A stretch of 64,000 bases of DNA from Conchocele bisecta. Taxonomy: Eukaryota; Mollusca; Bivalvia; Lucinida; Thyasiridae. The notes under the pieces were generated by a model that was not told the origin of the DNA, did not search any database, and saw only the letters and a program-made list of their open reading frames with translations. The stretch covers positions 124,114,569-124,178,568 of the forward strand of contig CM055266.1 of NCBI GenBank assembly GCA_029237695.1. Reading direction: 5' to 3'. Below, piece by piece: positions 55,096 to 63,422 of this stretch (positions are counted from its first letter, which is position 1; each line of letters begins with the position of its first letter). The translations under genes and the position numbers were made by a program.

Positions 55096-55400
55096 CCGAA
55101 GGGTTCACTGGAATAAGGGGTCTTTGGATTTAGGCTTTGCGGTAACATTTAAGAGATCAAGACGAATCGGGCTTCAACATTATCTTGTGATTCAATAGGT
55201 CAGTAGAATAAGGGGGCTTCGGATTTTGGTTTTGCAGCAAATTTTAAGAAAGCAAGACAAACCTGGCTTTATTAAGTGAAACAAGAGTGCTTCAGATTTC
55301 ACGGCAACATTTAAGAAATCAAGATGAACCTGGTCTCAACAATACCATGTTATTGATGGGATTGGTCGAATAAGGGGCTAACTCACTTATGTTTTATTTT

Positions 55401-55626
55401 GACAGTGCATGAAAATTACCATGCAGACAATAATATTCATTTCCACATTTTAAGGGTTACAATATTTATTCTAATAAATGCCCACAAGGCCATGCAAATG
55501 ATGGGAATCAATCATTATTACATTTGTATGTGAAAATGACATATTTGCACTGCTACTTTTAGAACAAGGGCATCGTTATTACGAACCTAATACCCTCGCT
55601 GGCAGCCTTGATAATAATAGTAAACA
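55401..55626. other. Intron sequence with a short repeat fragment
   Basis: 55563-55620 matches the left end ACAAGGGCATCGTTATTACG...CTGGCAGCCTTGATAATAA seen at 25997. The rest shows nothing. Confidence 0.45.
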
Positions 55627-57000
55627 ACTAGAAAATGTGTTCATAGAACACGGATGCCCCCATATACCGCTTTGATAATAAACGAGGCAAAATTGGGGTG
55701 ATAATCCATGACCCGGGGGGTCGAATTAAAAATTGACACATAAACTTTGCGCATCTACTCATCATAAGTTGAAAAGGGTGAGATAATCCATGACCTGTGG
55801 GTCAAATAAACTTTGCGCATCTACTCATCATAAGGAAGCTACTTACAAAGTTTCAGGTCTGTAGCTATTAGGGTTTAAAAGTTTTACGAGTTACAAGGCA
55901 AAATTGCCAAATTCCAAGTCGAAAAGGGGTAGATAATCCATGATCCTGGAGTCGAATCAAAAATTGTAATAAACTTTGCGCATCTACTTATCATAAACTA
56001 CACACCAAGTTTCAGGTGTGTAGCAAGCATGGTTTAAAAGCTTTAATATAGGAATGAATGGACTTTTTGTCGAATTTATTGGGGTATAAACTTGGAAAAG
56101 TCGCGGGAATACTGGACGAAGCGATAAAAAATTACAATTTTCGAGAGAAAAAATAAAAAAAAAAAAAAATTCTTTTTTTTTATTTTTTTTTTTCGAAAAT
56201 TGTAATTGTTTTAAGGCCTCGTCCAGTATTCCCGCGACTTTTCCAAGTTTATATCCCCGATAAATTCCACAAAAAGCCATTCATTCCTTATAATTCCAGC
56301 ATTTGACATAAATTCATCAAGAAAATGTGTTTATTTTCCGTTTTCTTAAGAATTATTTTAACTGCGCCTCACGGTTACAGAAAGTAGTTTGGCATGGGAG
56401 TTTACTGGGATATAAATTTTGGACAGAGACTTGCTACGGGCCAATCAAATGTTAGGGAATTGTGTAAATATTTTTGTGCTGGAATTAAGACTTAATCCAT
56501 GACCCCGGTGTCGAATAAAAAAATAAAAAAAATACTTTGCACGTCTACTCATCATGTGTATCTAGTACGGTTTAAATGTTTTACGACTTACAAGACAAAA
56601 TTGCCAAATTCTAAGTCGAAAAGGGGGAGATAATCCATGACCCAGGGGTCAAATCTAAAATCAAAATAAACTTTGCGCATCTACTCATCATAACGAAGCT
56701 ACTACATACCAAGTTTCAGGGGTGTAGATATTATGCTTTAAAAGTTTTACGACTTACAAGCTAAAACTGGAAAATTCAAAGTAAAAAAGGGGGAGATAAT
56801 CCACGACTCCGGGGTCGAATCAAAAATAGAAATAAACTTTATGCATCTACACATCACAAGGAAGCTACATACCAAGTTTCAGGTCTGTAGTACGGTTGAA
56901 AGGTTTTATGACCTACAAGGTTGGTGACGGGGTGGAAGGAAGGACGGACGGACAATGGTAACACTAAATGCCCCCTCCACTATCGCGGTAGGGCATAAAA
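55627..57000 (+). mobile_element. Pearl-like element, second type, with nested foldback
   Basis: Left end ACTAGAAAATGTGTTCATAG, core units of about 150 bp (AAGGGGGAGATAATCCATGA, CTTTGCGCATCTACTCATC, CATACCAAGTTTCAGG), (GGAC)n near 56935-56955, and right hairpin CCCCCTCCACTATCGCGGTA ending GGGCATAAAA. The foldback at 56046-56486 interrupts a core unit. Confidence 0.75.
56046..56486. mobile_element. TATAGGAATGAATGG foldback, same composite form as 52942-53382
   Basis: Same palindrome, same inner ATTACAATTTTCGA hairpin with longer A and T runs, and the same one-sided shoulder ending TTTGTGCTGGAATT. The inner hairpin therefore travelled with this subfamily. Confidence 0.85.
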
Positions 57001-57835
57001 AGCCTTAGAAACAAGATGAACATAATTCCTCAGTAACCTTGACCTTGTGTGTTCGGACGTGGGCCGCATGCAAAACAAAGCACCATCCCTAGTAACACAG
57101 TGAGGCCAAATATTATCAGAATCGGTGAAATGGTTCATAAATTATTGAACTAGACATGATGTTTGTAAAACATGGATATGCCCCCATGGCATACTGGACT
57201 CTAAGAACAGATTGTGTATTGGTGGTGTGATTGCATCACACATGTTCAGGTGAATGAACTGACCAAATATTAAAGCAATCTTCAAGTAATATTGAAGATA
57301 TTACACGATGGAGAAACTCTTCGACTTTTCGAGCAACGCAATATTGCCCCCCTTGCATAGGAGGCATACAAATGAAAGTATGCATGCACGTATGTACATG
57401 GACTAACAGTGTATCCCCTCTTGCATTGAGTGTTCTGACCTGACAATATGCGAAACAAAGCACCATCCCACGACACATATTGTGGCCACATATTATTAAA
57501 ATTGGTGAAGTACAGTTCATATAAAGTTATTCAGAAATGAAAGGTTATTCAGAGGTCCAGTTAAGATGCGTAATTTGACCAAATATTCAAGGTATTTTCT
57601 TAGTTTTTCACCCAAAATGGCAAGTTGAGAGTTCTTTAGAATTGTCTCAATGAGACGATTCTAAAGCACTCCCAACTTGCCACTTTTGATGAAGAAATAA
57701 CAAAATTCCCCCCAAAGTTGATCAAATTACGCATCTTAACTGGAGCTCTGGTTATTAATGATGTACACACGTACATGGATTAACGCTATATCCCCTCTTG
57801 CCGATCGAGGAGGAGACAAAAAATACGGTAACCAA
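57001..57835 (+). repeat. GTGGCCAAATATTATCA elements with a nested palindrome
   Basis: Units with GCATGCAAAACAAAGCACCA and CACATATTGTGGCC, and right ends CCCCTCTTGCATTG and CCCCTCTTGCCGATCGAGGA near 57411 and 57788. 57240-57310 has CAAATATTAAAGCAATCT. The palindrome at 57556-57744 is inserted. Confidence 0.55.
57556..57744. mobile_element. Palindromic MITE with TCCAGTTAAGATGCG ends
   Basis: Inverted ends TCCAGTTAAGATGCGTAATT / AATTACGCATCTTAACTGGA. The inner arms AAAATGGCAAGTTG / CAACTTGCCACTTTT and TTTAGAATTGTCTCA meet at 57645. Confidence 0.85.
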
Positions 57836-57851
57836 TTCTGACGTGACATAC

Positions 57852-58049
57852 CAACTAGCGGGAGGTGTTCTGCGAACACGTTTCCCCCACACACCGTCTT
57901 GAACGCCAGGATGTCCACGAATCCCCCCGCACCAAGACGACATTCGCCAATACGCTTGCCGATATCCCACTCCACCCGGACCCACCCGTGGGCGCAGTTT
58001 TCCTTCATGTCCACAAAACTCTGTACGGTGCCCTTATGACCATCTCCAC
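57852..58049 (-). CDS. MIB2-like: MIB2-like exon ii: body of second MIB/HERC2 domain
   Basis: 198 nt: two bases completing a split Gly codon, 65 codons (residues 37-101), one base of the next split Gly. Acceptor ATGTTGTAG; donor GTATGTCA. It reads GDGHKGTVQSFVDMKEN, then HGWVRVEWDIGKRIGECR, then GAGGFVDILAFKTVCGGN and VFAEHLPLV. The G-VV-----V-V-WD-G----YR-G--G--DL and HLP-LG landmarks of the MIB/HERC2 domain are present. ECRLG replaces the usual YR-G, so the aromatic residue is missing. Confidence 0.92.
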
Positions 58050-58077
58050 CTACAACATAATGCCGTGGAACCTCGGT

Positions 58078-58117
58078 AAACTGGACACCCTGGGAGTCCC
58101 AAGGGTGTCCGGTTTAG
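58078..58117. repeat. Short hairpin upstream of exon ii acceptor
   Basis: AAACTGGACACCCT / AGGGTGTCCGGTTT around GGGAGTCCCA. It starts 27 nt upstream of the acceptor dinucleotide. Confidence 0.7.
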
Positions 58118-58256
58118 ATTATATCAGGTCACCTGCCCTGTGTTGACCGAATACGTACCGACTGACTGACAGCATAAAATCATTGACTGTTTGAGTGAGT
58201 AGAAAAGCAGGTTGAATTTTATTTTGAGCATTGTTGTCACAAGCTCCACATGTCCA

Positions 58257-58367
58257 GTCACAGGGGGGGTAGCGTGTGAAAGGTGAGCAGCAGACGTAGG
58301 TTGGCGAATAGGTTTAGCGGTAAAGCAAATGGAGTAAAACGACGGCCATTTGCCATGAGGTAGGTAC
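58257..58367. repeat. Left arm of a 2.6-kb inverted repeat pair
   Basis: About 111 bp, the reverse complement of 60783-60896 with few differences (GTAGCGTGTGAAAGGTGAGC, GTAAAGCAAATGGAGTAAAA). Confidence 0.85.
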
Positions 58368-58804
58368 ATTTTCTAGTGTACGTCAGAGATTTAAATACAT
58401 GCATACCATGACGTCACATCTGTAATATTTCTGAAAAAGGCTTTATTGTTTTAAGATGCATTTGAGACAGGTTTATTGTGTCGAATAAACGGCTTTATTG
58501 CGAAAACTGAGTTCGAAAATCATCTTACTGTATCTAACGTCGGTAGTAAGCCTTTGACTTCTTAGACGTATCTCAGATGTCGATATTTTATTGAGCGTTA
58601 TAAGAGTTAACGATTGACTGTACTGTATACTTGCATGATTTTCAAAGATATATACTCGTTCAGCTAGTCATGTGTCTAAAATAGTTTTGTGGTGATCATT
58701 TGAAAATAAAAATCACACAAAAAGATATAGTAACAGAAGCATGTGAACAAAATCACGGAAATACGTGCATCTGACAACGTTGGAAACATAATTGATGTTA
58801 AATA
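58368..58804. other. Intron sequence without recognised feature
   Basis: AT-rich. No mind bomb similarity on either strand. Confidence 0.4.
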
Positions 58805-59542
58805 CTGTAAACCAACTAAATTTCGCGGCTACTAAATTTTGCGATGTTCGTATCTGACCATATTCGCGACTATTATCGTTCGCATTATGACGACGTGCGC
58901 TATTAACTATCGCGATCCATTTTGGAAATAATATCAATTGGCGATAAAAAATTACAATTTTCGAAAAAAACAAACTTTTTTTTCTCGAAAATTGTAATTT
59001 TTTATCGCCAATTGTGTTCATTGCAATTTTTGACCCAGAAACAGAACTGCTGCATCAGTTTCGTCCGTTGATAAATTTTATAAATTGGTCCGCAAACCAA
59101 CTCCAAAAAGTGGACAAGTTTGTCAGAGAACGAAACGTTATACACTATACATTGGGCAGACCTCGCTGTGTCAATCATAACCCCCCATTTAAGTAAATCA
59201 ACAATACATGTAGTTGTGAGTGAGATATCTTCACTCTGTAAACGGCCTATTACTGAGTCGTAATGTCCGCTGATGTATAATTAATATTTTGTCGAGTGAA
59301 TTTCGAACATTGTAAACCATGACAATAATCCGCAAATTGCTGATGCAAAGCCGTGATTTATCAGGATAGCGGTCTTATTCAGAAAACACAAGCCGCTTGG
59401 TAAGCCGTGTCATAAAACAAATTATGCGAGAATGACGTCAGCAATCGTATGTATTAATGATTTATACTTTTATGTTCGCGAATTTCAATCCCTCGCGAAG
59501 AAAGTGAAGGTATCGCGCGCGTGAATATTAGTTGGTTTACAG
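58805..59542. mobile_element. CTGTAAACCAACTAA-ended element with nested hairpin
   Basis: Inverted ends CTGTAAACCAACTAA / TTAGTTGGTTTACAG, with inward TTTCGCGGC and ATCGCGCGCGTGAA. AATA-like flanks lie on both sides. It has no transposase frame and contains the hairpin at 58935-59014. Confidence 0.75.
58935..59014. mobile_element. Stand-alone 80-bp hairpin
   Basis: CAATTGGCGATAAAAAATTA / TAATTTTTTATCGCCAATTG arms, centre AAAACAAACTTTTTTT. Identical in core to the inner hairpin of the foldbacks at 52942 and 56046. Confidence 0.85.
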
Positions 59543-59941
59543 AATATATATATGTTGAAAGGGCCCAAACTAAAAATAGCTTTGAATTCTCCATGGGTCG
59601 AACACGTATTTGACAAACATGCATGTAAACAAAAGTTTCTCAGAACATCATCCGTTTTATTGATGTTTCGTGTAAATACGTTATATATTGATGCATAAAC
59701 TAGTTATACATGGAAATTTGTCGCGTAAACGGTCACGGCATTAGTCCATTGCCCGCATGTGTCCGCATTGCCCCGATGTTTTGTATTAATGAAGTATCCT
59801 TTACATTGCAACGCGCTTAATCCGGTTGTAGGAGGCGTTTGTGCCATCGACTAGGACATGTTGGTGCATTTATTTCCACAAATGTACAAGTGCAATAAAA
59901 CCTCACTTACAACCGTGTCAGTCTGTATGTTTATCAGCTGG
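59543..59941. other. Intron sequence without recognised feature
   Basis: No repeat or exon recognised. Sequence looks unique. Confidence 0.4.
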
Positions 59942-60184
59942 GGGCCGTTTCATTAACCTTCGTACGACTAAAATGTTTGTAAGTGCAAAATTATGATAGT
60001 CTGTAAATTTCACATTAACAATGTTTTCTTGTAAATAATTATTGGATTTATATGTATTGAGCATAGGCTGCATATGCAGCCTATGCTCAAGAAATTTAAA
60101 TCCATAAATTGAAATTTACAGACGATCTTAAATTTGAACTTACGAACATTTTAGTCATAAGAAGTTTAGTGAAACGGGCCCCAG
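59942..60184. mobile_element. CGTACGACTAAAATGTT foldback MITE, copy 4
   Basis: Arms GGGCCGTTTCATTAACCTTCG to GTGAAACGGGCC, centre GCATATGCAGCC at about 60070-60081. Confidence 0.85.
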
Positions 60185-60299
60185 GTCTGTCCGGTCATCA
60201 TGAACACATTGTGTGCTTACATTGTAAGTTTATTGAACATTTGCTACATTGCGAACAACTTTTGACAGTGGACAATAATCAGCTTAGAGAAACGGGCTT

Positions 60300-60420
60300 A
60301 TGGGTTTTGTGACCAGCGTAGCTTCCTTACCATGCCACAGGACGGTCCTAGTAGAGCTGGAGCTAGACTGATTGCTAAACACATAGGCCCCATTTCTCCA
60401 GTGGCTGTGACTGGGTACAG
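60300..60420. repeat. GTGGCTGTGACTGGAG MITE, internally deleted
   Basis: GGCTTATGGGTTTTGTGACC at one end and CCATTTCTCCAGTGGCTGTG at the other, with only about 80 bp between. 60421-60782 shows nothing further. Confidence 0.6.
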
Positions 60421-60782
60421 GTGAAATATTCCGCTTGGGATTTCTTTTCTACTGAATTGCGTATACCTCCACCGGCCATCAACGACACAAGGATCACAAG
60501 ACTGTATCAATAATGAACATATATAACTGTACTTATTAATACGTTGCCACATAATTTTCCAAACAAACCTACCACAAACCTTTGTAATTAAAAATGTCTG
60601 CAAAATTCGTAACGGCATGGTTTGTTTACACAGAGGAAACCACAAATCCTTCAATAACTTTTTTGTAACTGCATCTTTTAACAAAGTGTCTGCATTCGTA
60701 GATCTATGATATATTCCGTCGTGCCATAGGCTATATGGCTTCCTCGTGTTTTAAATTAAAATATGAATAAAACAACAAAAAT

Positions 60783-60896
60783 GTACCTACCTCGTGGCAA
60801 ATGGCCGTCGTTTTACTCCATTTGCTCTACCGCTAAACCTATTCGCCAACCTAAGTCTGCCGCTCACCTTTCACACGCTACCCCCCACTGAGTCAC
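60783..60896. repeat. Right arm of the 2.6-kb inverted repeat pair
   Basis: Reverse complement of 58257-58367. It ends 19 nt from the exon i donor dinucleotide. Confidence 0.85.
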
Positions 60897-60917
60897 AAAT
60901 ACACAAAGCTGACTTAC

Positions 60918-61024
60918 CGTCCTTTTCACCATAACACCAGTGGGGACCCCTGATAACCTTCGAGTCCTCAAAGATACCAACAAGCTTTTGTTTCTTGCTC
61001 CTGCTCCTGGCAGGCAGACTGACC
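60918..61024 (-). CDS. MIB2-like: MIB2-like exon i (first in window): linker and start of MIB/HERC2
   Basis: 107 nt: one base of a split codon, 35 codons (residues 1-35), one base of a split Gly. Acceptor TCCCTACAG; donor GTAAGTCA (strong). It reads VSLPARSRSKKQKLVGIF, then EDSKVIRGPHWCYGEKD. In mind bombs the same order occurs between ZZ finger and second MIB/HERC2 (basic -SRRKSKK-, then GIF-GA-VVRG-DW-W--QDGG). The second aromatic of W-W is Tyr here (WCYG). The upstream exons with the first MIB/HERC2 domain and ZZ finger were not found up to 64000. Confidence 0.9.
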
Positions 61025-61049
61025 CTGTAGGGACACAACAACATTGATT

Positions 61050-61401
61050 GGTTTGTTTGTTTATTGGTGTTTAACGGCATATCAACAGCTAAGGTCAAGG
61101 CAAATGGGTTCGATCCCGTTTTAACCTGCTGCATTGGGGAGAAAATCCCAAAATCAGAACGGAATATTTACATTGAGAAAAAATATATTCAGCCCTGAAA
61201 TTAGAATAACCTGACCTGGTGCCAGGTCCATACCACACCCAAGTCACTTGGCCCCTTCCCCTAAATTAGGATTACGAATAATCTTACTACTCACATAAGG
61301 GGTATAACCAGATTCAACTGTCAGACACAAAATGCCAAAAACGTATGTGAGGGCCAAACCAGGTCTCCAGTCGGAATTCCGGTAAGGATGAACACCGATC
61401 G
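61050..61401. repeat. SINE-like body
   Basis: GTTTGTTTATTGGTGTTTAACG with the (GTTT) tail at 61056-61066, GGGAGAAAATCCCAAAATCA, TTCAGCCCTGAAATTAGAAT, and GGGCCAAACCAGG. Same body as 7080-7500. The tRNA head is absent and the TTAA element at 61406 starts instead. Confidence 0.65.
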
Positions 61402-61405
61402 TTAA

Positions 61406-61877
61406 AGGTGCATGCCCACTCAGTAGGCACAAAATGTTCTTTATAGGAATTAAATAAGTGTATAATTGTGTCACTATTTCACCAGTTCTAAAAATTACGC
61501 GTGCCCACTATACAGATATAATCATTTAGTAATATTTATTTTACTCACGGTGGTATCAAGCTACATGTATTTTCATATGCAAATGAGGCACTATAATATG
61601 TCACCTGAAAAATAATATTTTCGACAGATTATTAAGTATGATCATTGCACATCAAAAAATAAATACAGAGAACAAATAGTAATGTCCGTTAACATTTTAA
61701 GAAAACACGGTTATCGCTACCGACATCAGTGTAGAAATTTACGTCAATATAAAATGTATAATAATGCCGATCAATACATGGAGTAATGGTGAATGAATGT
61801 TTATTTTACCAGAAAATGTCTCAGATGATGTCTCAGATATAAAGAACAGTTTGTGCCTACTGAGTGGACATGTACCT
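61406..61877. mobile_element. AGGTACATGCCCACTCAGTAG element, uninterrupted
   Basis: Ends AGGTGCATGCCCACTCAGTA and CTACTGAGTGGACATGTACC, TTAA on both sides (61402-61405, 61878-61881). 472 bp with no coding frame. Empty-site partner of 52571-53517. Confidence 0.85.
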
Positions 61878-61881
61878 TTAA

Positions 61882-62073
61882 CCCTTACAATGCCGAATTA
61901 ATTTGTGTCGTCTGCTGAAAAACTTTTATATTTCCATTTTTCTCATAAAAAACTTGGTTTGGCAGCACTTTAGAATCATTTCCACAATGCTGCCAAACCA
62001 TGTTTTTACTGAGAGAAAAGACAAAATATGAATTATCAGCAGACGACTATTTTCGGTTCGAGCATTCTAAGGG
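61882..62073. mobile_element. piggyBac-like MITE, complete
   Basis: 192 bp, CCCTTACAATGCCGAATTAA to GAGCATTCTAAGGG with TTAA on both sides (61878-61881, 62074-62077). Contains the interior hairpin TTTGGCAGCA / TGCTGCCAAA and CAGCAGACGAC. The left TTAA is shared with the previous element. Confidence 0.88.
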
Positions 62074-62077
62074 TTAA

Positions 62078-62520
62078 ATTACCCATCGCATGTTCCCACC
62101 TGCCACCCACATTGGTTGGTTGTTTGGATGGTTGGTTGAATGGTGGGTTGGTTAGTGGGTGGTTTTGGTTGATTGATTGTTTGATTGAGTTGGGCTTTAC
62201 TTCCACACAACAGCAAGGTCATAGACACATAGATGGGAGTTCACATGTATGGGAGGATAGAGTACCATACATCAAATACTGAAAGTACAATAACAAAAAA
62301 TCAGTCGCTGATGTACCACTCAAAAACTTGAAGTTATTTGACCTTCAGCAAAGGGGCCGCATGGGTGGGCTATAGTAGCAGATACAGTAGATGATAACCA
62401 ATAAGTATATCAAGTGTCGAGCCAATCTGACTTCTGGTAACAGAGATGGTAGGTAGTCGTAAATATGAATGCAAACCTCGGACAGACATTCAGCATTGAC
62501 ACGCAGTTATGAGTATCATG
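62078..62520. repeat. GGTT-rich low-complexity stretch and a TGACC-type unit
   Basis: 62110-62200 is a TTGGTTGGTTG-type run. 62330-62480 carries ATTTGACCTTCAGCAAAGGG and CCAATCTGACTTCTGGTAAC, a single diverged core unit. Confidence 0.55.
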
Positions 62521-62761
62521 GAGGCCGTTTCACGAAACTTTGTACGACTAAAATGTTTGTACATGTAAGTGCAAAACTATGATAGTAAGTAAATTTCACA
62601 TTCACAATGTTTTCTTGCAAACAATTATTGGATTTACATTTATTGAGCATAGGCTGCATATGCAGCTTATGCTCAATAAATGTAAATCCATCAATTGAAA
62701 TTTTCAGACGATCCTAAATTTGCATTTACGAACATTTTAGTCATACAAAGTTTAGTGAAAT
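62521..62761. mobile_element. CGTACGACTAAAATGTT foldback MITE, copy 5
   Basis: Arms from GAGGCCGTTTCACGAAAC to CAAAGTTTAGTGAAATGG, centre GCATATGCAGC at about 62658-62668. Confidence 0.85.
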
Positions 62762-63149
62762 GGTCATCACTCTTACTATACCGGACCACTTGGACTCTGG
62801 TATGAATCCCAGTGAAATTCACCATTTCGGTATGGTTCCTTAAGGATTGATTCATTGTTAATATAAGTGGACACCTCATCACTCACAAAAAGGATGTAAA
62901 AGACTGGAAATGATCGTACAGTCGAGCACCAGTATCTCGAATATCAGTATCTCGATGATATCCCCTATCTCGATGATTCACTAAAGTCTCGAATTATATC
63001 CTTATTTGTTTCATATAAATGTCCTCGGCTATCTCGACCATGCCCTATCTATCACCCATAGTTTGTGTATGCATTGCTATTACTGTAAAATAAAAGCTAA
63101 GAATTTGATATTTCTAATTAGCAAACACATTTAGTATGTAAACTGTTAC
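62762..63149. other. Intron or upstream sequence with CAGTCGAGCACCAG termini
   Basis: CAGTCGAGCACCAGTATCTC at 62921 and repeated ATCTCGATGAT look like one end of a pogo/Tigger-type element; no matching other end was found. No exon recognised. Confidence 0.4.
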
Positions 63150-63422
63150 CTGGGGCCATATCACTAAACTTTGTACGACTAAAATGTTTGTAAGTGCAAA
63201 ATTATGATAGTCTGTAAATTTCAAATTAGCAATGTTTTCTTGTAAATGATCGTACAGTCGAGCACCAGTAAACAATTATTGGATTTACATTTATTGAGCA
63301 TAGGCTGCAAATGCAGCCTATGCTCAATAAATGTAAATCCACCAATGGAAATTGCCAGGCAATCCTAAATTTGCACTTACGAACATTTTAGTTGTACAAA
63401 GTTTAGTGAAACGGACCCCTGG
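63150..63422. mobile_element. Foldback MITE copy 6 with a 26-bp templated insertion
   Basis: CTGGGGCCATATCACTAAAC to TAGTGAAACGGACCCC. The left arm has 26 extra bases (63246-63271) that copy 62908-62933. Confidence 0.85.

Larger units (their letters stand above)
54182..55400 (-). repeat. Tandem units carrying copies of the exon iii 3-prime splice site
   Basis: The segment spanning the exon iii start and its upstream intron recurs. At 54189-54212 the minus strand reads CCCCTTCAGACGCAG then GTATAATAAAACC, against CCCTTCAATCACAG then GTATAATCAAGC at the real exon. Further diverged units are near 54275/54628, 55090, 55185, 55265 and 55345 (TTTAAGAAATCAAGACAAA, AATAAGGGGGCTT). Unit length is about 80-95 bp. 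It is split by the elements at 54284-54626 and 54655-55095. Confidence 0.75.
1491..61024 (-). other. MIB2-like: Gene span: MIB2-like E3 ubiquitin ligase, partial, ten internal exons
   Basis: Mind bomb proteins are RING E3 ligases that ubiquitinate membrane ligands such as Delta in Notch signalling. Their usual order is MIB/HERC2, ZZ, MIB/HERC2, two MIB repeats, ankyrin repeats, RINGs. Here ten minus-strand exons join without a frame break into 538 residues. Residues 1-20 are linker, 21-102 the second MIB/HERC2 domain (VIRGPHW; GGDGHKGTV), 103-177 and about 178-256 the two MIB repeats, 262-290 an acidic linker, and about 305-538 ankyrin repeats (LHYAAFGKQPD, LHMAAVNDFVEI). RGP-W, HLP-LVG and LHYAA-GKQP resemble vertebrate MIB2 more than MIB1. 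The N-terminal MIB/HERC2-ZZ and the C-terminal ankyrin-RING part lie outside the window. Divergence is high, so this could be one of several MIB2-like paralogues. Exons are named i to x in transcription order. Confidence 0.88.

Noticed and set aside
58124..58369. Possible exon (81-codon minus frame) upstream of exon ii
   Set aside because: It overlaps one arm of an inverted repeat present twice, has no mind bomb similarity, and exons i and ii already join in phase across the domain.
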